This document shows, in pieces, positions 10,676-21,523 of a DNA stretch of 64,000 nucleotides. Within the stretch, counting starts at the first letter, position 1. Each line of letters starts with the position of its first letter. Made by a program: the position numbers and the translations under genes. The notes under the pieces are model-generated. The model made no database searches and was not told the origin of the DNA. It saw nothing but the letters and a program-made list of their open reading frames with translations. The DNA lies in contig JAPXFY010000026.1 in the NCBI GenBank assembly GCA_030674185.1, forward strand, positions 38,018,209 to 38,082,208, given 5' to 3'. This DNA comes from Monoplex corrugatus (Eukaryota > Mollusca > Gastropoda > Littorinimorpha > Ranellidae).

Positions 10676-10728
10676 TATTATTCGCCTGTTGCTTTGGTCA
10701 GGCGAAGTCACGTGAGACGTGACATGAG
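10674..10728 (+). repeat. DIRS left inverted terminal repeat
   Basis: This 55-bp segment is identical to the reverse complement of 15344-15398. It immediately follows, and overlaps by 2 bases, the 88-bp inverted repeat at 10371-10675. Confidence 0.9.
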
Positions 10729-10980
10729 GATTTAGAGCGTCTAGTGGGCACGTACGTCATACATGCGGAGTAGAGAACACGAAATATCTTTGTAATATAA
10801 GAAACATATATTCTTGAATTTTAAAACAAGTATATGAATTCATAAGACACAAATTCTTTCTACTGTCAAACAGGTATAGGCCGAATACAATAACCCATAA
10901 ACAAAATTCTTAGCTCACTTCAAAGTAGAATACAGCAAGCAAATCTCTTAAAAGTCATAAGAAACACAACACTGGTTCAT

Positions 10981-12121
10981 TCATTTGTTAGCCATAAAAC
11001 TGTCAAGAACTGTTTGTCCAAAATTCTGTACAGCATGTCTTTTATAAAACTTTCTAAAAGAACAATCCTTCGACCAGCCAGCCGCCTTTAGGATTGTATC
11101 AAGCGGTACGCCCGCATTGGCCGCCGCTGACACACTCGCGCTGCGCGTGCTGTGACTACCAAAGGCGTCAGTGTCTATCCCTGCTGACGCTAAAACGTCC
11201 TTGAGCCACCGGGAGAGAGTTTGCCTAGAAATAGGCACATGAGGTTTGGTATAGCTGAGTAGGAAGTTGTTTTTATCAGCAGTCAGCTTCTCACGCACAG
11301 TTTCTGTTTTCTCCAGATAAACTCTTAAATGAGTTACAAGACACAATTTTGGATTTGTTTCATATGGCATAATATCTGCCGGCTCAGTATGGAATCCTGG
11401 TCTAGATTGCTTATGTTTATTCGTAAACAAAATGGTACATTTAGAGTTGTGAAATCTTATGTCAGTTGCCTGCAATAAATGCAACGTCTGACCCTTTGTC
11501 CTGTGACTAAAGCTAACAACATACACATGCGCAGGGTAAGCTGTTTTAAAGTCATTTCTTCCACAGCTGGTAAGGAACTAAGGTACCTTAATACTACCCC
11601 CACATCCCAAGTACTATGATATTTTGGCAGCGCAGGACTCTGTTCAAAAACACCTTTTACAATCCTACACACATCAGGGTGAGCTCCAATGGTTTTGCCG
11701 TCTACTAAGGGTATATAGGCTGACAAAGCACTTCGTGCAGTATTAATTGCACTATAACTTGCTCCTTCAGAAAACAACATAGCTAAAAAATTTGCAACAT
11801 CTGCGGGCAAAGGGGACAACACTTTGGTATTATTTGCAATTGCAAAACGTTTCCATTTTGTAATGTAGCAATTGTATGCAGCTTGTGTCGCCAGTGCCAA
11901 GAATTAACGATTAAGGTAGCTGCTTGGTCTGAGTATCCGAGCTGTTCATATCTGCTCCGGATACCCGACATGCCAATAATTTCAAGGTCTTGTTCTGAAG
12001 CAAAGGATGTTGACGGTGGGGTTGGCTGGGTAGGATCAGCAAAGACGCATGGCTCTTCAATAGGACGGGTTCCGCCTGTAGCAGGGACTGCAACACCGGC
12101 CACCAGACTTGTGTCCTCCAA
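10981..12121 (-). pseudogene. DIRS tyrosine recombinase, frameshifted
   Basis: Three frames together cover a tyrosine recombinase of about 370 residues. The N-terminal SAM-like part (12121 to about 11890) contains RSRYEQLGYSDQAATLIVNS. A frame change near 11893 leads to 11900-11457, with AAYNCYITKWKRF and MLLALVTGQR, which carries the first catalytic Arg. A second frame change near 11487, in a G run, leads to 11526-10981, with SHSTRSASVSAAANAGVP (the HxxR box), AAGWSKDCSFRKFY (second His position replaced by Trp, and the nucleophile Tyr). In DIRS elements this enzyme inserts the circular DNA copy. All catalytic residues are present across the frames, so loss of function here rests only on the frame breaks, which could be decay or base-call indels. 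Confidence 0.85.
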
Positions 12122-14007
12122 TATGGGACTATCATCACTCCTGTGCTGCCTTCTTGTTTTATCTTTTGAAGCACACGGGTAACGACACTGAAAGGGGGAA
12201 ACGCGTAAAACTTGTTACGTTTCCATGATAGAGAGAATGCGTCTATGGCATGCGCCTCTGGGTCTGGGCGAAATGCAACATACCGCTCACACTGCCTGTT
12301 CAACCTAGAAGCGAAAAGGTCAATGTCAATGTCCGTCTGTAAGACGGTCAGCGCTCTTCTCAGCTCTGCGCTATCAAGCCTCCATTCAGCGTCAAGGTTC
12401 ATCGCCCTGGATTCCACATCAGCAGCCGTATTCTGACGACCTGGAATATGCGCTGCGGATACATAAATATCATGTCCAATACACCATTCCCAGATTTTGA
12501 ATGTGATGTCATTGCATGCGCTTGAGCGACTGGTCCCCATATGGTTTATGCATGCAACAGCAGTTGTGTTATCCAGCATAATTCTCACGTGTTTTCCTGT
12601 CAAACAACATTCAAAGCTTTGTAATGCAAATAATGCAACTTTCAGTTCCAAATAATATGGAATTTTGCTTCATCAGGCAGCCACTGCCCCCCAGACGTAA
12701 CACCATTACATGCAGCCCCATAACCAGTGAGAGACGCATCAGAAGTAACAACTATGTCTGGTTCTGTCCGCTCAAAAGTGTTGTATGCCCCAACAACATT
12801 ATCAATCCACCACTGCAGCTCCGACTCAGCGGAAGTGGACAAAGACACCTGCTGATCAAAATCACCGTGATGCCGTTCCAGTGCAATCTTTTTGTCCTTT
12901 TCAAGGCTCCGATAATGCAAGGGTCCATATTTAACTGCAGGAAAAGCAGCTACTATTTTCCCTATCATTTTTGCTAGGTCCCTAATTTTCAAAGTTTTCT
13001 TCTTCAAAATTGCCCTCGCATTCTCTGCCAAGTTCAGTGCCTTCTCAGGCGTCAAGGACACTGTCATAGACCTTGAGTCAATAACCATACCCAAGTACTG
13101 TATTTTCTGTGTAGGTTCAAAGACTGATTTGTCCGGGTGAATAATAAACCCCAACGAACGCAAAAGTTGCACTGTATCAGCAATATTATGTAAGCAACCA
13201 TCATAGGTACTACTGATAAGGAGGGAATCGTCCAGAAAAGAAGTGGAGATATGTCCTCTTTCCCGTAGGGTGGCAAACACTGGTTTCAATAGTTTTGTAA
13301 ATTTCCTGGGAGCAATAGCTAACCCGTTCGGCATAGCGTTATATTCATATAATTGTCCTCTCCAATAAAAACTGAGGAATCCTTTATATTCTGGATGAAT
13401 GGGTACACAATAATATGCATCTTTCAAGTCTATGGAAGCCATAAAACAGTCTTGTGTGATCAGTAACAGCGCAGACGGAAGAGTGTCCATTTTGAAATGG
13501 TGATATTTTAAATGTTTGTTCAAATCCTTTAAATTAAGAATCATTCTTTGATTTCCATCCTTTTTCGGACGAGTAAAAACAGCTGATAAAAATTTCTCAT
13601 GTGTTTTACTACAAACTGAAATAACTCCTTCATCTTTTAACTTTTGGATTTCTATATCAATTATCTCTGTCTCTGTTTCATTTAACTGTTTTTGTTGTCT
13701 AATAAAAGACAACTGAGATACTGGGCAGTTAAACTCTAATTGAAGACCTTCCACTGTCTGATGTCAACTGTTTCCAATTTTCAACAAAATATTGTATTCT
13801 GCCACCTCGGAAAAAGGACGCCTCCTTTTGTAGGTCAGCCTGTGAGGGCGTTAGGTTTTCAGTGTGTGGAAGGCCAGCAAGGGGAACAGTGTCGGCGGGG
13901 CTTACCACTGGAGGGTCCGGCACCGCGGGCCTTACTTCTTGCCGCTCTGGCCGTACGATTGCCTTTGCTTGCCGCCGAACTGCGGCCTCGTCTGGGTTCG
14001 CCTCCAC
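11911..14007 (-). pseudogene. DIRS reverse transcriptase / RNase H, frameshifted
   Basis: The frame begins inside the end of the gag frame (14007, overlap about 76 bases in another phase). It changes phase near 13745 (around VENWKQLTSD then EGLQLEFNCP) and runs to 12642 with clear RT motifs: RPKKDGNQRMILNLKDLN, MASIDLKDAYYCVPIHP, NGLAIAPRKF (in place of the usual GLxxAP), and TSFLDDSLLIS as the F-x-DD box. The RNase H part has VVTSDASLTGYGAA, then a one-base loss at about 12648 before LELKVALFALQSF, then MLDNTTAVACINHMGTSRS and AAHIPGRQNTAADVESR. The C-terminal DIRS-specific extension follows (DIDLFASRLNRQ, AFPPFSVVTRVLQKI). It overlaps the recombinase frame at its end. The order and overlaps are typical of DIRS. 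Confidence 0.9.
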
Positions 14008-15101
14008 TGTTGGCGCCAGTTCGGCTGTCCTAAAAAAGGTCGCCTGTCCCCTTGTTGAGCCTGGTGCCTGAATCTCTTGCGGGCCTGCCAGCCGCTGGTG
14101 CCAGCCACAGCCGCACCCAGACTTTCCATGGCACGAACGTCCTTGAGGGAAGCGGTCAAGTTATCTCCAAAGAGATAGCCGGTTATGGGGACCGTGTCCG
14201 AGCATAGGCCAGCTAGGTTTCTGTTTAAACACGGCCGAATGGCAACTCTACGTCTATGGGAAATGTCCACCGAAGCGTGGCCAAGAAGAGGCAAGGCATT
14301 CGCATGCATGTCCGTAACGGACTTCTTTAATACTTTGTCAATTGGTTTACCACCTCTTGCCGCTTTTAGTAGTAACTGCGTGGAATTAACCACAGCCGTG
14401 GCTGCTTTAACAATAGCGCGCTGGGTTGTGACCTGCTTTAGGTCAGCCTTGCGCGCTTCCCCAGGCATCTCCTTCCATACTTCGGGATTCACCATGGGGA
14501 CTTTAAGCTGCTCACAATTGCTAGGAGTTACAATTTTGTCAAAGACTTCTTTCAACTTTTCATCTGTTCTTTTCTTATCAAAACACTTTTTGACTACTTC
14601 GGCCAGCGACTCGGCTACCTTTTCCCCTTTTCGTTCCCTTTCATCAAGCTCTGCTTCAATCTCTTTCAAGAGGTCATCATCAGAGCATGTAATGGACAAA
14701 CTATCTACATCATCATCATCGGTAATTTCGCCATCCGAAGAAGACAGGTCTCTTTTCCTTTTAGTGGAATCTCGGTCAGGGCTGTCCCGGTCAAGGTCAA
14801 TTCGCGCATACCGTGCCCTCTCAGGGGAGTGGTCCTGCGCGACTAAGCGCGCGCGCGCAGTCTCTCTCTCAGGAGAGTTTTGGCGCCTCTTTGCCCTCTC
14901 AGGGGCGCGCCCTCGCACCTGGGTCTTAGCTGACAAAAACTTGTTCATCATGTTTTCTAGTTTTTTCTCCAGGCGCGCTTCTAAACTTCTAAATAAGTCC
15001 TCCGCCGACTCGGCGGCTTTATGGACAGCAGGCGAGCTGCTTCCTGCCCTTTCATTGTCCGACTCCAAAACATCGTCGGCTTTATTATCCGTGCTCATCA
15101 T
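13932..15101 (-). CDS. DIRS gag-like ORF1 protein, 389 aa
   Basis: An uninterrupted frame starts at an ATG 240 bases inside the right terminus. The N-terminal third is acidic and Ser-rich with a short coiled-coil stretch (SLEARLEKKLENMMNKFLSA, about residue 40), then an Arg/Ser-rich SPERAR segment and an Asp-rich DDDDVDSLSITCSDDD stretch. The middle (residues 170-320) holds the conserved DIRS gag core, including PSNCEQLKVPMVNPEVW and a Leu/Ala-rich region. The C-terminal 70 residues are rich in Arg, Gln and Gly and probably bind nucleic acid. No CCHC knuckle is present, which is normal for DIRS. It is the only intact frame of the element. Assignment rests on position and composition more than on motif. 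Confidence 0.75.
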   Translation of the reverse strand: MMSTDNKADDVLESDNERAGSSSPAVHKAAESAEDLFRSLEARLEKKLENMMNKFLSAKTQVRGRAPERAKRRQNSPERETARARLVAQDHSPERARYARIDLDRDSPDRDSTKRKRDLSSSDGEITDDDDVDSLSITCSDDDLLKEIEAELDERERKGEKVAESLAEVVKKCFDKKRTDEKLKEVFDKIVTPSNCEQLKVPMVNPEVWKEMPGEARKADLKQVTTQRAIVKAATAVVNSTQLLLKAARGGKPIDKVLKKSVTDMHANALPLLGHASVDISHRRRVAIRPCLNRNLAGLCSDTVPITGYLFGDNLTASLKDVRAMESLGAAVAGTSGWQARKRFRHQAQQGDRRPFLGQPNWRQQWRRTQTRPQFGGKQRQSYGQSGKK

Positions 15102-15343
15102 TAACGACTGATGACAGTAAAAAGCAATAAGAAGGGGTTACTCACGTGTCTTTTCAGCAACAAGATGCACACCACATAAATTCCACTTACAGAAATACAT
15201 ACAATCCACTCGAACACACGCACTTCATCCACTGTCGTCCAACTGTGTAAAGAAGGTTAAGTATGGTAGCAGCGAAACTCTGGCACCACCGACCTAGACA
15301 AGCGTCAGCGTCCAACTGACCTGGATAGCATCGCGCGCCAATA

Positions 15344-15398
15344 CTCATGTCACGTCTCACGTGACTTCGCCTGACCAAAGCAACAGGCGAATAATAAT
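15344..15398 (-). repeat. DIRS right inverted terminal repeat
   Basis: Partner of 10674-10728. The bases just inside it (15318-15343, with GCATCGCGCGCC) reappear inverted at 10472-10500, outside the left end. Confidence 0.9.
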
Positions 15399-15734
15399 CT
15401 TATCTCCAAACGGTAACCTCCTCTAGGTCTACCCTCAAACAGTAAACACTACAAATACTTGTGAGCAAACTAAACTGGTTATCTTAACCTCATGGCTTGG
15501 ACTCCCAATGCCAGGCCTAATCAACAACCCCAAATCGCAGAATCGAAAATAATCGCGAATTTATATCTCAACGACGCAAAATAATTCATGACCCAAACCT
15601 ACTTTACGACGCCACACAAACCGGTTGGGCAAGCCTCTCAAACCAGTTTGGAACTTAGGGAAACCAGAAATTAAACCATAAACGCGAACAACACACCACC
15701 ACACAACGATTCTAACACAACTCCCTCAAAACGA

Positions 15735-16215
15735 CATAGCGATTGGAGCAGCACAGAACAGCACAAACTGGTACAGACGCCACATCACCCTTGCCAAGTA
15801 CACTCAACTGGACTACAGGGTGAAACATACACATAGAATACATAGAACGATCCCGAAAGTGAATTAGAAGTTCACATATAACCTGTTACCGAGTAACAAG
15901 GTTATCTGGAGGAAGAGGCACTAACATCCTTCCATAAACACAGATTTCAAAACTCCTCACCTCTCAAAAGAGTCGCAGAATCATACTGGTCACACCAGAA
16001 GTTTTTCCGCTCCTCAAACAAACATAGAAATTGGAACAGCAGGGAACAGCACAAACTGGTACAGACGCCACATCACCCTTGCCAATACACTCAACTGGAC
16101 TACAGGGTAAACACAGAAAACATAGAATGATCCCGAAAGTGAACCAGAACTACATCTGAAGTTCACATATAACCTGTTACAAGTAACACGGTTATCTCGA
16201 AGAAGAGAGACCAGC
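15735..16215. repeat. Direct duplication, about 290-bp offset
   Basis: The block with GCACAAACTGGTACAGACGC, CACATCACCCTTGCCAA, CAACTGGACTACAGGGT and TCACATATAACCTGTTAC at 15755-15900 recurs at 16042-16190 with small indels. It lies outside the DIRS right terminus. The second copy is followed by a TGACGTCACG-containing stretch (16290). Confidence 0.85.
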
Positions 16216-16299
16216 ACCCTCTCAGTCACTTCAATGCTGCTCTGTCAGTTACCTTAAACAACAATGTTGCACGTATTTATTCTCCGTGACGTCACGGGA

Positions 16300-18620
16300 A
16301 CAATGACGTATGACGCCGCGTGCTTACAGTCCGCATTTTGTGCATACATTATCATCAACACAGATATTCAACAACTGCCTATAAATTTCTAAGTCAGTAT
16401 AGCGATAACTCAAAAATCAGACCTGGACTCAGGTTGGCCCCACAATCCACCAATTCCGCAAGGAAAGCGTGATTCACAGTTCCAAAAGAAACAGAGTGAT
16501 TCGTCCCTTGGAACACAGACCTACAGATTAACCTTCACAGACATGAGGCAAAACAGCAAGGGAAACAAACCCTACCGAGAAAATATTTCCCAAACAGAAA
16601 TTAGACTCCCTTGACTACCAAGAGAGCATCCCCAAAACTCCACCTGTAACCAAGGTAACCATGTGGGCCACGAAACCAACCTTGGTTTTGAAACAATACC
16701 CATCAAGGCCTGGCAAGAACAGAACCAGCACCCAGACGACTGCAACCTGACAATCTGTCTGCTCACACCATTGTTCAATTTCATCTTTTTGTGAGGCAAA
16801 CATCTGTAGAATTCAAGAAATGAACAAAATACAAAGAAAATACAAATCAGAGAGAAAAAAATGATAATTTGCAGCAAGAACAATAGACACATACTGTAAA
16901 GTTGAACACCAAAATATTCATACGTAAAATGCGACTGTTCAATTTAACTTATTAAAATGTTAACTTTATTTCCTATGTTTCACTCGATAAGTACTTGGTG
17001 TACATGTAGATTCCACTTGTGGTAAAAATCACGGCACGGCATTTCCAAGAAAATGTAAAAAGACAAAACATTTTTCAGTGACATGTTTGTAGTTGTCTTG
17101 TCTAGAAAGTAATGGCTATTTAGAATAATTTAGTCTATTCTACATCTGTGGACAAAGTGTTTTGCCAATAAAATATTATCAAGCACTTCATCCGTTTCGG
17201 TATAGCCAGCTGTTCCAAACAGAATCAATTCTAAATTCACTGCTACTGTGGACAGTTCACGTTTTTCTTTAAAAACATTGTCTAGGTCCATCCAAAACCT
17301 TACGGAAACTTACAAGTCCATGAGTACTATTCAACAGTATTTTAACTTTAAAAAAATTACATAAGTTGATAAAAGTATCGTCGATGTTCTTCAAATATAT
17401 TTGTAAACGATACACGATGACATTTTCCAATTTGGAACCCCTTTTAGTTTTAGTTTGGTTATTTTTCTTATTTGTATAAAAAGCCTTTAAGCAAACTTTT
17501 AGAAAATGTAATCTTTCTTCCTATTCAACATAGGAGCTGATTTCATGTCATCAAATGATATAGCGATGTGTTTTATTACATTTTCCAGCATACTTTTGAT
17601 CTCTTGTCTGTTGAAAAAGAAAAAAAGTCGTGTGACTTCAAAGTCCGTTTCACATCGTTGGTCGAGTCTTCGTCGTTCCGTCTCTTGTTTTAAATCCAGG
17701 TATCTTTTATACGGTAAGCTTGTTAAGCCGGCTGGTGGAGAAGTAGGGAGTGGAGTTACATTCTGGTCAGATGCCCAAACCACTTTACTGTCTACTGATG
17801 CATGTGATGGTGGGCTAGCACTGTTCCCATTGTTTCTACATCTTGGCGTTGCTGATCACATCATGCCTACTAGCTGACGTCCCTTCTCTTACAAAGCGTT
17901 TCACAGGTAGTCCTTTTGCACTCCAGAACTGGGCCAGGGACAACTCCGCTGTTGCCATGAGATCATTAACGTGCACTGAATGCATGCTGCTTACAGGATC
18001 TCGGTTGATCGTCTCATCTGAAAGATTAGCACCTAGATCACCACGTAAGATCTCGTGGAAGGGTGTGAGAGAACTATCCCTGTGAGATTCGCGATTTAAA
18101 CATGGATTTGCCTGTTCTAAGCTGGTGTTGTAATCATGTGGCCACTAACTCTATTGTCGACCTCACTAGAAAATAATCCATTTCTTCATGTGTACATTGC
18201 ATTTTGAGATAATGAAATACTTTCAGAACGAGAGACACTGGAGGCAAGAAACATTGATAATTTGTCTTCAGCAAGCAGCATTCGTGCCTAGCTAGTGGGT
18301 GAAATGCCTCGTTTTGTATTTACGTCCAGTGTGGTCCGAGTTGTAGGTTACATGAACCAGAAAAAACACGAAAAAATTCAGAACACGTACTTAATACAAC
18401 CAGACAAGACAAGCGCAATTTTTCGGCCAACTGGCATTTGTCAATCGTAGACGTAAGATCACAAATGAACAAATAACAAATGCAAAAATTAGGATGAAAA
18501 GACTGAAACTTCCCTGCTGTTTTGTCCAGTAGGTTACATGTTTATAATCACGATGACATTTACAAGGCGTCAAAATCTTGATATAAAATTCAAATCAAAG
18601 CGCTCAATCTTATCATTCAC
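16300..18620. other. No gene recognised
   Basis: AT-rich sequence with only short, stop-bounded frames (the longest on either strand about 110 codons, without domain or codon pattern). A short block at 17980-18085 (CATTAACGTGCAC, then GATTAGCACCTAGATC) looks like the body of an interspersed repeat. Between 18,620 and 19,880 there is another repeat-like block (18680-18840, GTCTTCAAGTTAAGACTTGAAG hairpin-like core) and nothing else I can support. Confidence 0.4.
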
Positions 18621-20055
18621 CAAAGCATTTACTCAGTGACCAAAACTCCAGGGTACAAATCACATGCAAACCAGGAGGACAGTAGTAGAGTGGAACGAAA
18701 GGATGGGCACATAAAGGGGAAAATCATTGCTGGACAAAAAGGAATGTCTTCAAGTTAAGACTTGAAGGAAGACAGAGCATGTGGCTGTCGAATAGACAAG
18801 AGAAGCTTGTTCCATTGGTATGGACCAGACACAGAGAAAGAGCAACGACCGACTGTGGAACATCTGCCTGTTAAAGACACAAGCAAAACATGATGTGAAC
18901 CTGAATAACCAACACCGTTTTAGGCATTCGTTCTCCTTGGAAGTCAGTGTCCGGTATTATTCATGTACTCGGTGTATACACAAGAAAGACAGCAATGTTT
19001 TAACAGTTTCACCGACAAAGGTTGTTTTCCATATACATACATCCAGATTTACACAATGCTGGAACGCCAGCCATTTTCACGTCTTGTGAAGGGAATTTCA
19101 AGTATGCGTTTAAACACACTACGTAATTATTTCACGTTTTGTTGTATGACACACACCTTAAACGCATACACGCTTGTGTGCTTGCCCCCCTCACCTTCCC
19201 CATCCATACACATACACGCACGCACAAGCGCATGCTCGCACACGCACTCTGTACACTCACCCTCGTCGACTACATTCGGGACCGTTCAAGTGTAGCTGTT
19301 TGGCTTGCCAGCTGCACTGACATGGCATGGGTGATTTTCTTTCTTTTCTTTCTGGGAAAGAGATGAGTTCTGGGACCTTAGTGGCACCGTCCATGTTGGG
19401 GATATCTGAAATGATGTCCAGCTGAAACAGTTGCTCATGACTTTTCTTCAGTCATCTATTACCACTGTGTGTTGGTCTTTTTTTCTCAAACAATTATTTT
19501 ACATTTACATTCATGACCACAGAATTTTGCATGTAACAGAATCAAATCGGTCTTGTCTGTTATGTCTTTTGTGCATATACAGGGACTGTACAGACACCTC
19601 GCAGAGCAAATGGTTGTGTACGCGTTTAAAGAGGCGTGAAGTAGAACTTGAGAGATAAGATACTGCAGGGGGATATTTAGCACCTTCATCCAAGGGCGAC
19701 ACGATACAGGAGCAGACAGTAACATCAAGAGTTGTCTCGTAAGGCTGAAGACACCTTAACCCCTTCACTGCCAAGCCTATTTTATGCTCGGTGACAACTA
19801 CTTGCCAAGGGTTTTTTTTTTGGTTGTGGAAGGTAATAAATAACCAAAACAAAACAAAAATTCTAGCACGCAAACTACAGAAGGGAAATATATAAAACCT
19901 ATATTTTTCTGAAAGGGAATTGCACTAACCACTATGACTGGTTTGAAAGAACATTTTAAAACCACCTCATTGTGTTCAACCATTGAATCTAATAGGACAT
20001 TACACCTGTGAAATGAACATTTTAAAACATCACCACAGTGCCCAGCAACTGACCC

Positions 20056-20603
20056 AGTTATGTTATGTTATGTTATTGTTGTTTAAAAGCCCAGCTGACT
20101 GCGTAGAGCCATATTAGGGCTATAACTACTTCAAAACATACAAAACTTCAACAGGAAAAAAAAAAGAAAATTAAGTACACATAATGCATTCGCGCACATA
20201 ATCTAAGGACATGTCCCAGGCACTGACCACTCGGACCAATTTATTGCACATGGGATTTAAAAAACACACCTGAATACAAATTCAAGCATACCTAAGGACA
20301 CCAAAACATGAATAAAACAGGCATTAAGTACCTAAAATTGCTTGCGCACATCTCGCCTCCCTAGAGCCAAAAATGCACTTGATACATGTACCCAATTATC
20401 AATCCTAAGAAAAAGTACGCAAGACTTTATCGAACACATACAGGTGAATGGACCAACAAAGCAGGAAATGATAGGAAGAAATGACAAAGCAAAGGAACAA
20501 GGTAGAAACAAAGAGTGACAGAAAAGAGGAAATTTCTAGTACAGAATTTCCAGAAGGTGGGGAAAGAGCCCCCCCCCCCCCCCACCAGCATCCCCACTGA
20601 GGA
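20056..20603 (-). mobile_element. Repeat A, full-length SINE-like copy with target duplication
   Basis: AACTGACCC flanks the copy on both sides (20047-20055 and 20604-20612), which fixes its limits. In its own (minus) direction it begins with GTGGGGATGCTGG-like sequence, passes through a pyrimidine-rich segment, CCTATCATTTCCTGC, TTCGATAAAGTCTTGCG and AGATTATGTGCGCGAATG, and ends GGGCTTTTAAACAACAATAACATAAC. The tail of simple AACAATAAC repeats and variable-length target duplications indicate LINE-assisted retroposition. No coding frame and no clear tRNA promoter are seen. Confidence 0.8.
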
Positions 20604-20912
20604 AACTGACCCTAACTGGACCATATTGGAAATCTCACCTGTGAAAGGAACATTTCAAAGCATCAGCACATTGCTCAGTCAGTGATTCTGATGGCCCATC
20701 TCGCCATTTAAATGTTATAAAACATCGCTGTGGTGCTCAGCCATGACTGGATATCTGACATGTAAAAAGCACATTGTAATATTGTAATATCATCAATGTA
20801 GTGCTCAAGCTCTGATGGAATACTGCACCTGTATAACCCTCGGCTCCCACGTCCTGTCCACCAGCATCCTGTGTTGTCAACCATACAATCAAAACAAAAA
20901 CAAAACAAAAAC

Positions 20913-21247
20913 TTAACCCTTTGATTCCCTCACCCTATCCACCAGCTTCCTGCAGGAAGCTGATGGATAGGGTGAGGGAGTCAAAGGGTTAAGTTTTTGC
21001 AGCTGGTGGATAGGGTGTGGGAGTCAAAGGGTTAAGTTTTTGCAGTTGGTGGATAGGGCGAGGGAATCAAAGGGTTAAGTTTTTGCAGTTGGTGGATAGG
21101 GTGAGGGAGTCAAAGGGTTAAGTTCTTGCAGTTGGTGGATAGGGTGAGTCAAAGAGTTAAGTTTTTGCAGTTGGTGGATAGGGTAACGGAGTCAAAGGGT
21201 TAAGTTTTTGCAGTTGGTGGATAGGGTGAGGGAGTCAAAAGGGTTAA
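20913..21247. mobile_element. TTAA-flanked foldback element with internal tandem expansion
   Basis: 20913-20992 is an 80-bp near-perfect palindrome starting TTAACCCTTTGATTCCC and ending GGGAGTCAAAGGGTTAA. It is followed by about six further 43-bp units (TTGGTGGATAGGGTGAGGG then AGTCAAAGGGTTAAG), the last ending in TTAA at 21244-21247. The TTAA target and CCCTTTG terminus are those of piggyBac-group transposons, so this is probably a non-autonomous piggyBac-type MITE. Related copies are at 39629, 41369 and 45874. Confidence 0.7.
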
Positions 21248-21523
21248 CCTAGAACATTTAAATCATGACTAAAGCATTCAGTCACAGACCATGACCACCA
21301 CCTCACCTATACAAATAAATAAAACATCACAACAGTGTTTAGCCAATGACATTGACTGGACACCACACCAGTAAAAACAAATTTTTAAGCACGTGTTCAG
21401 CCAATGACCCTGATGGGACATGACACTTGTAGAAAAACATTTTAAAACATCACCACTGCGATCAGTCACTGACTCTGAGCAGACATCTTACTTATAAAAA
21501 TAGCATTTTAAAACATCACCATT

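Larger units (their letters stand above)
10674..15398 (-). mobile_element. DIRS-type tyrosine-recombinase retrotransposon, full length but decayed
   Basis: The element is about 4.7 kb with identical 55-bp inverted termini (10674-10728 and 15344-15398) that include ATTCGCCTGTTGC, a GTCAGGCGAAG segment and ACGTGAGACGTGACATGAG. Internally, in minus orientation, lie a gag-like frame, a reverse transcriptase/RNase H frame and a tyrosine recombinase frame, the gene set of DIRS elements, which integrate circular DNA with a recombinase instead of an integrase. No flanking target duplication is expected or seen. At least four single-base frame breaks interrupt the two enzyme frames, while gag is open. 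Confidence 0.9.

Noticed and set aside
14185..15111. 308-codon plus-strand frame
   Set aside because: Antisense shadow of the DIRS gag frame, with no motif of its own.
10674..15398. LTR retrotransposon or retrovirus
   Set aside because: No protease, integrase or direct LTRs. Inverted termini and a tyrosine recombinase place it with DIRS.
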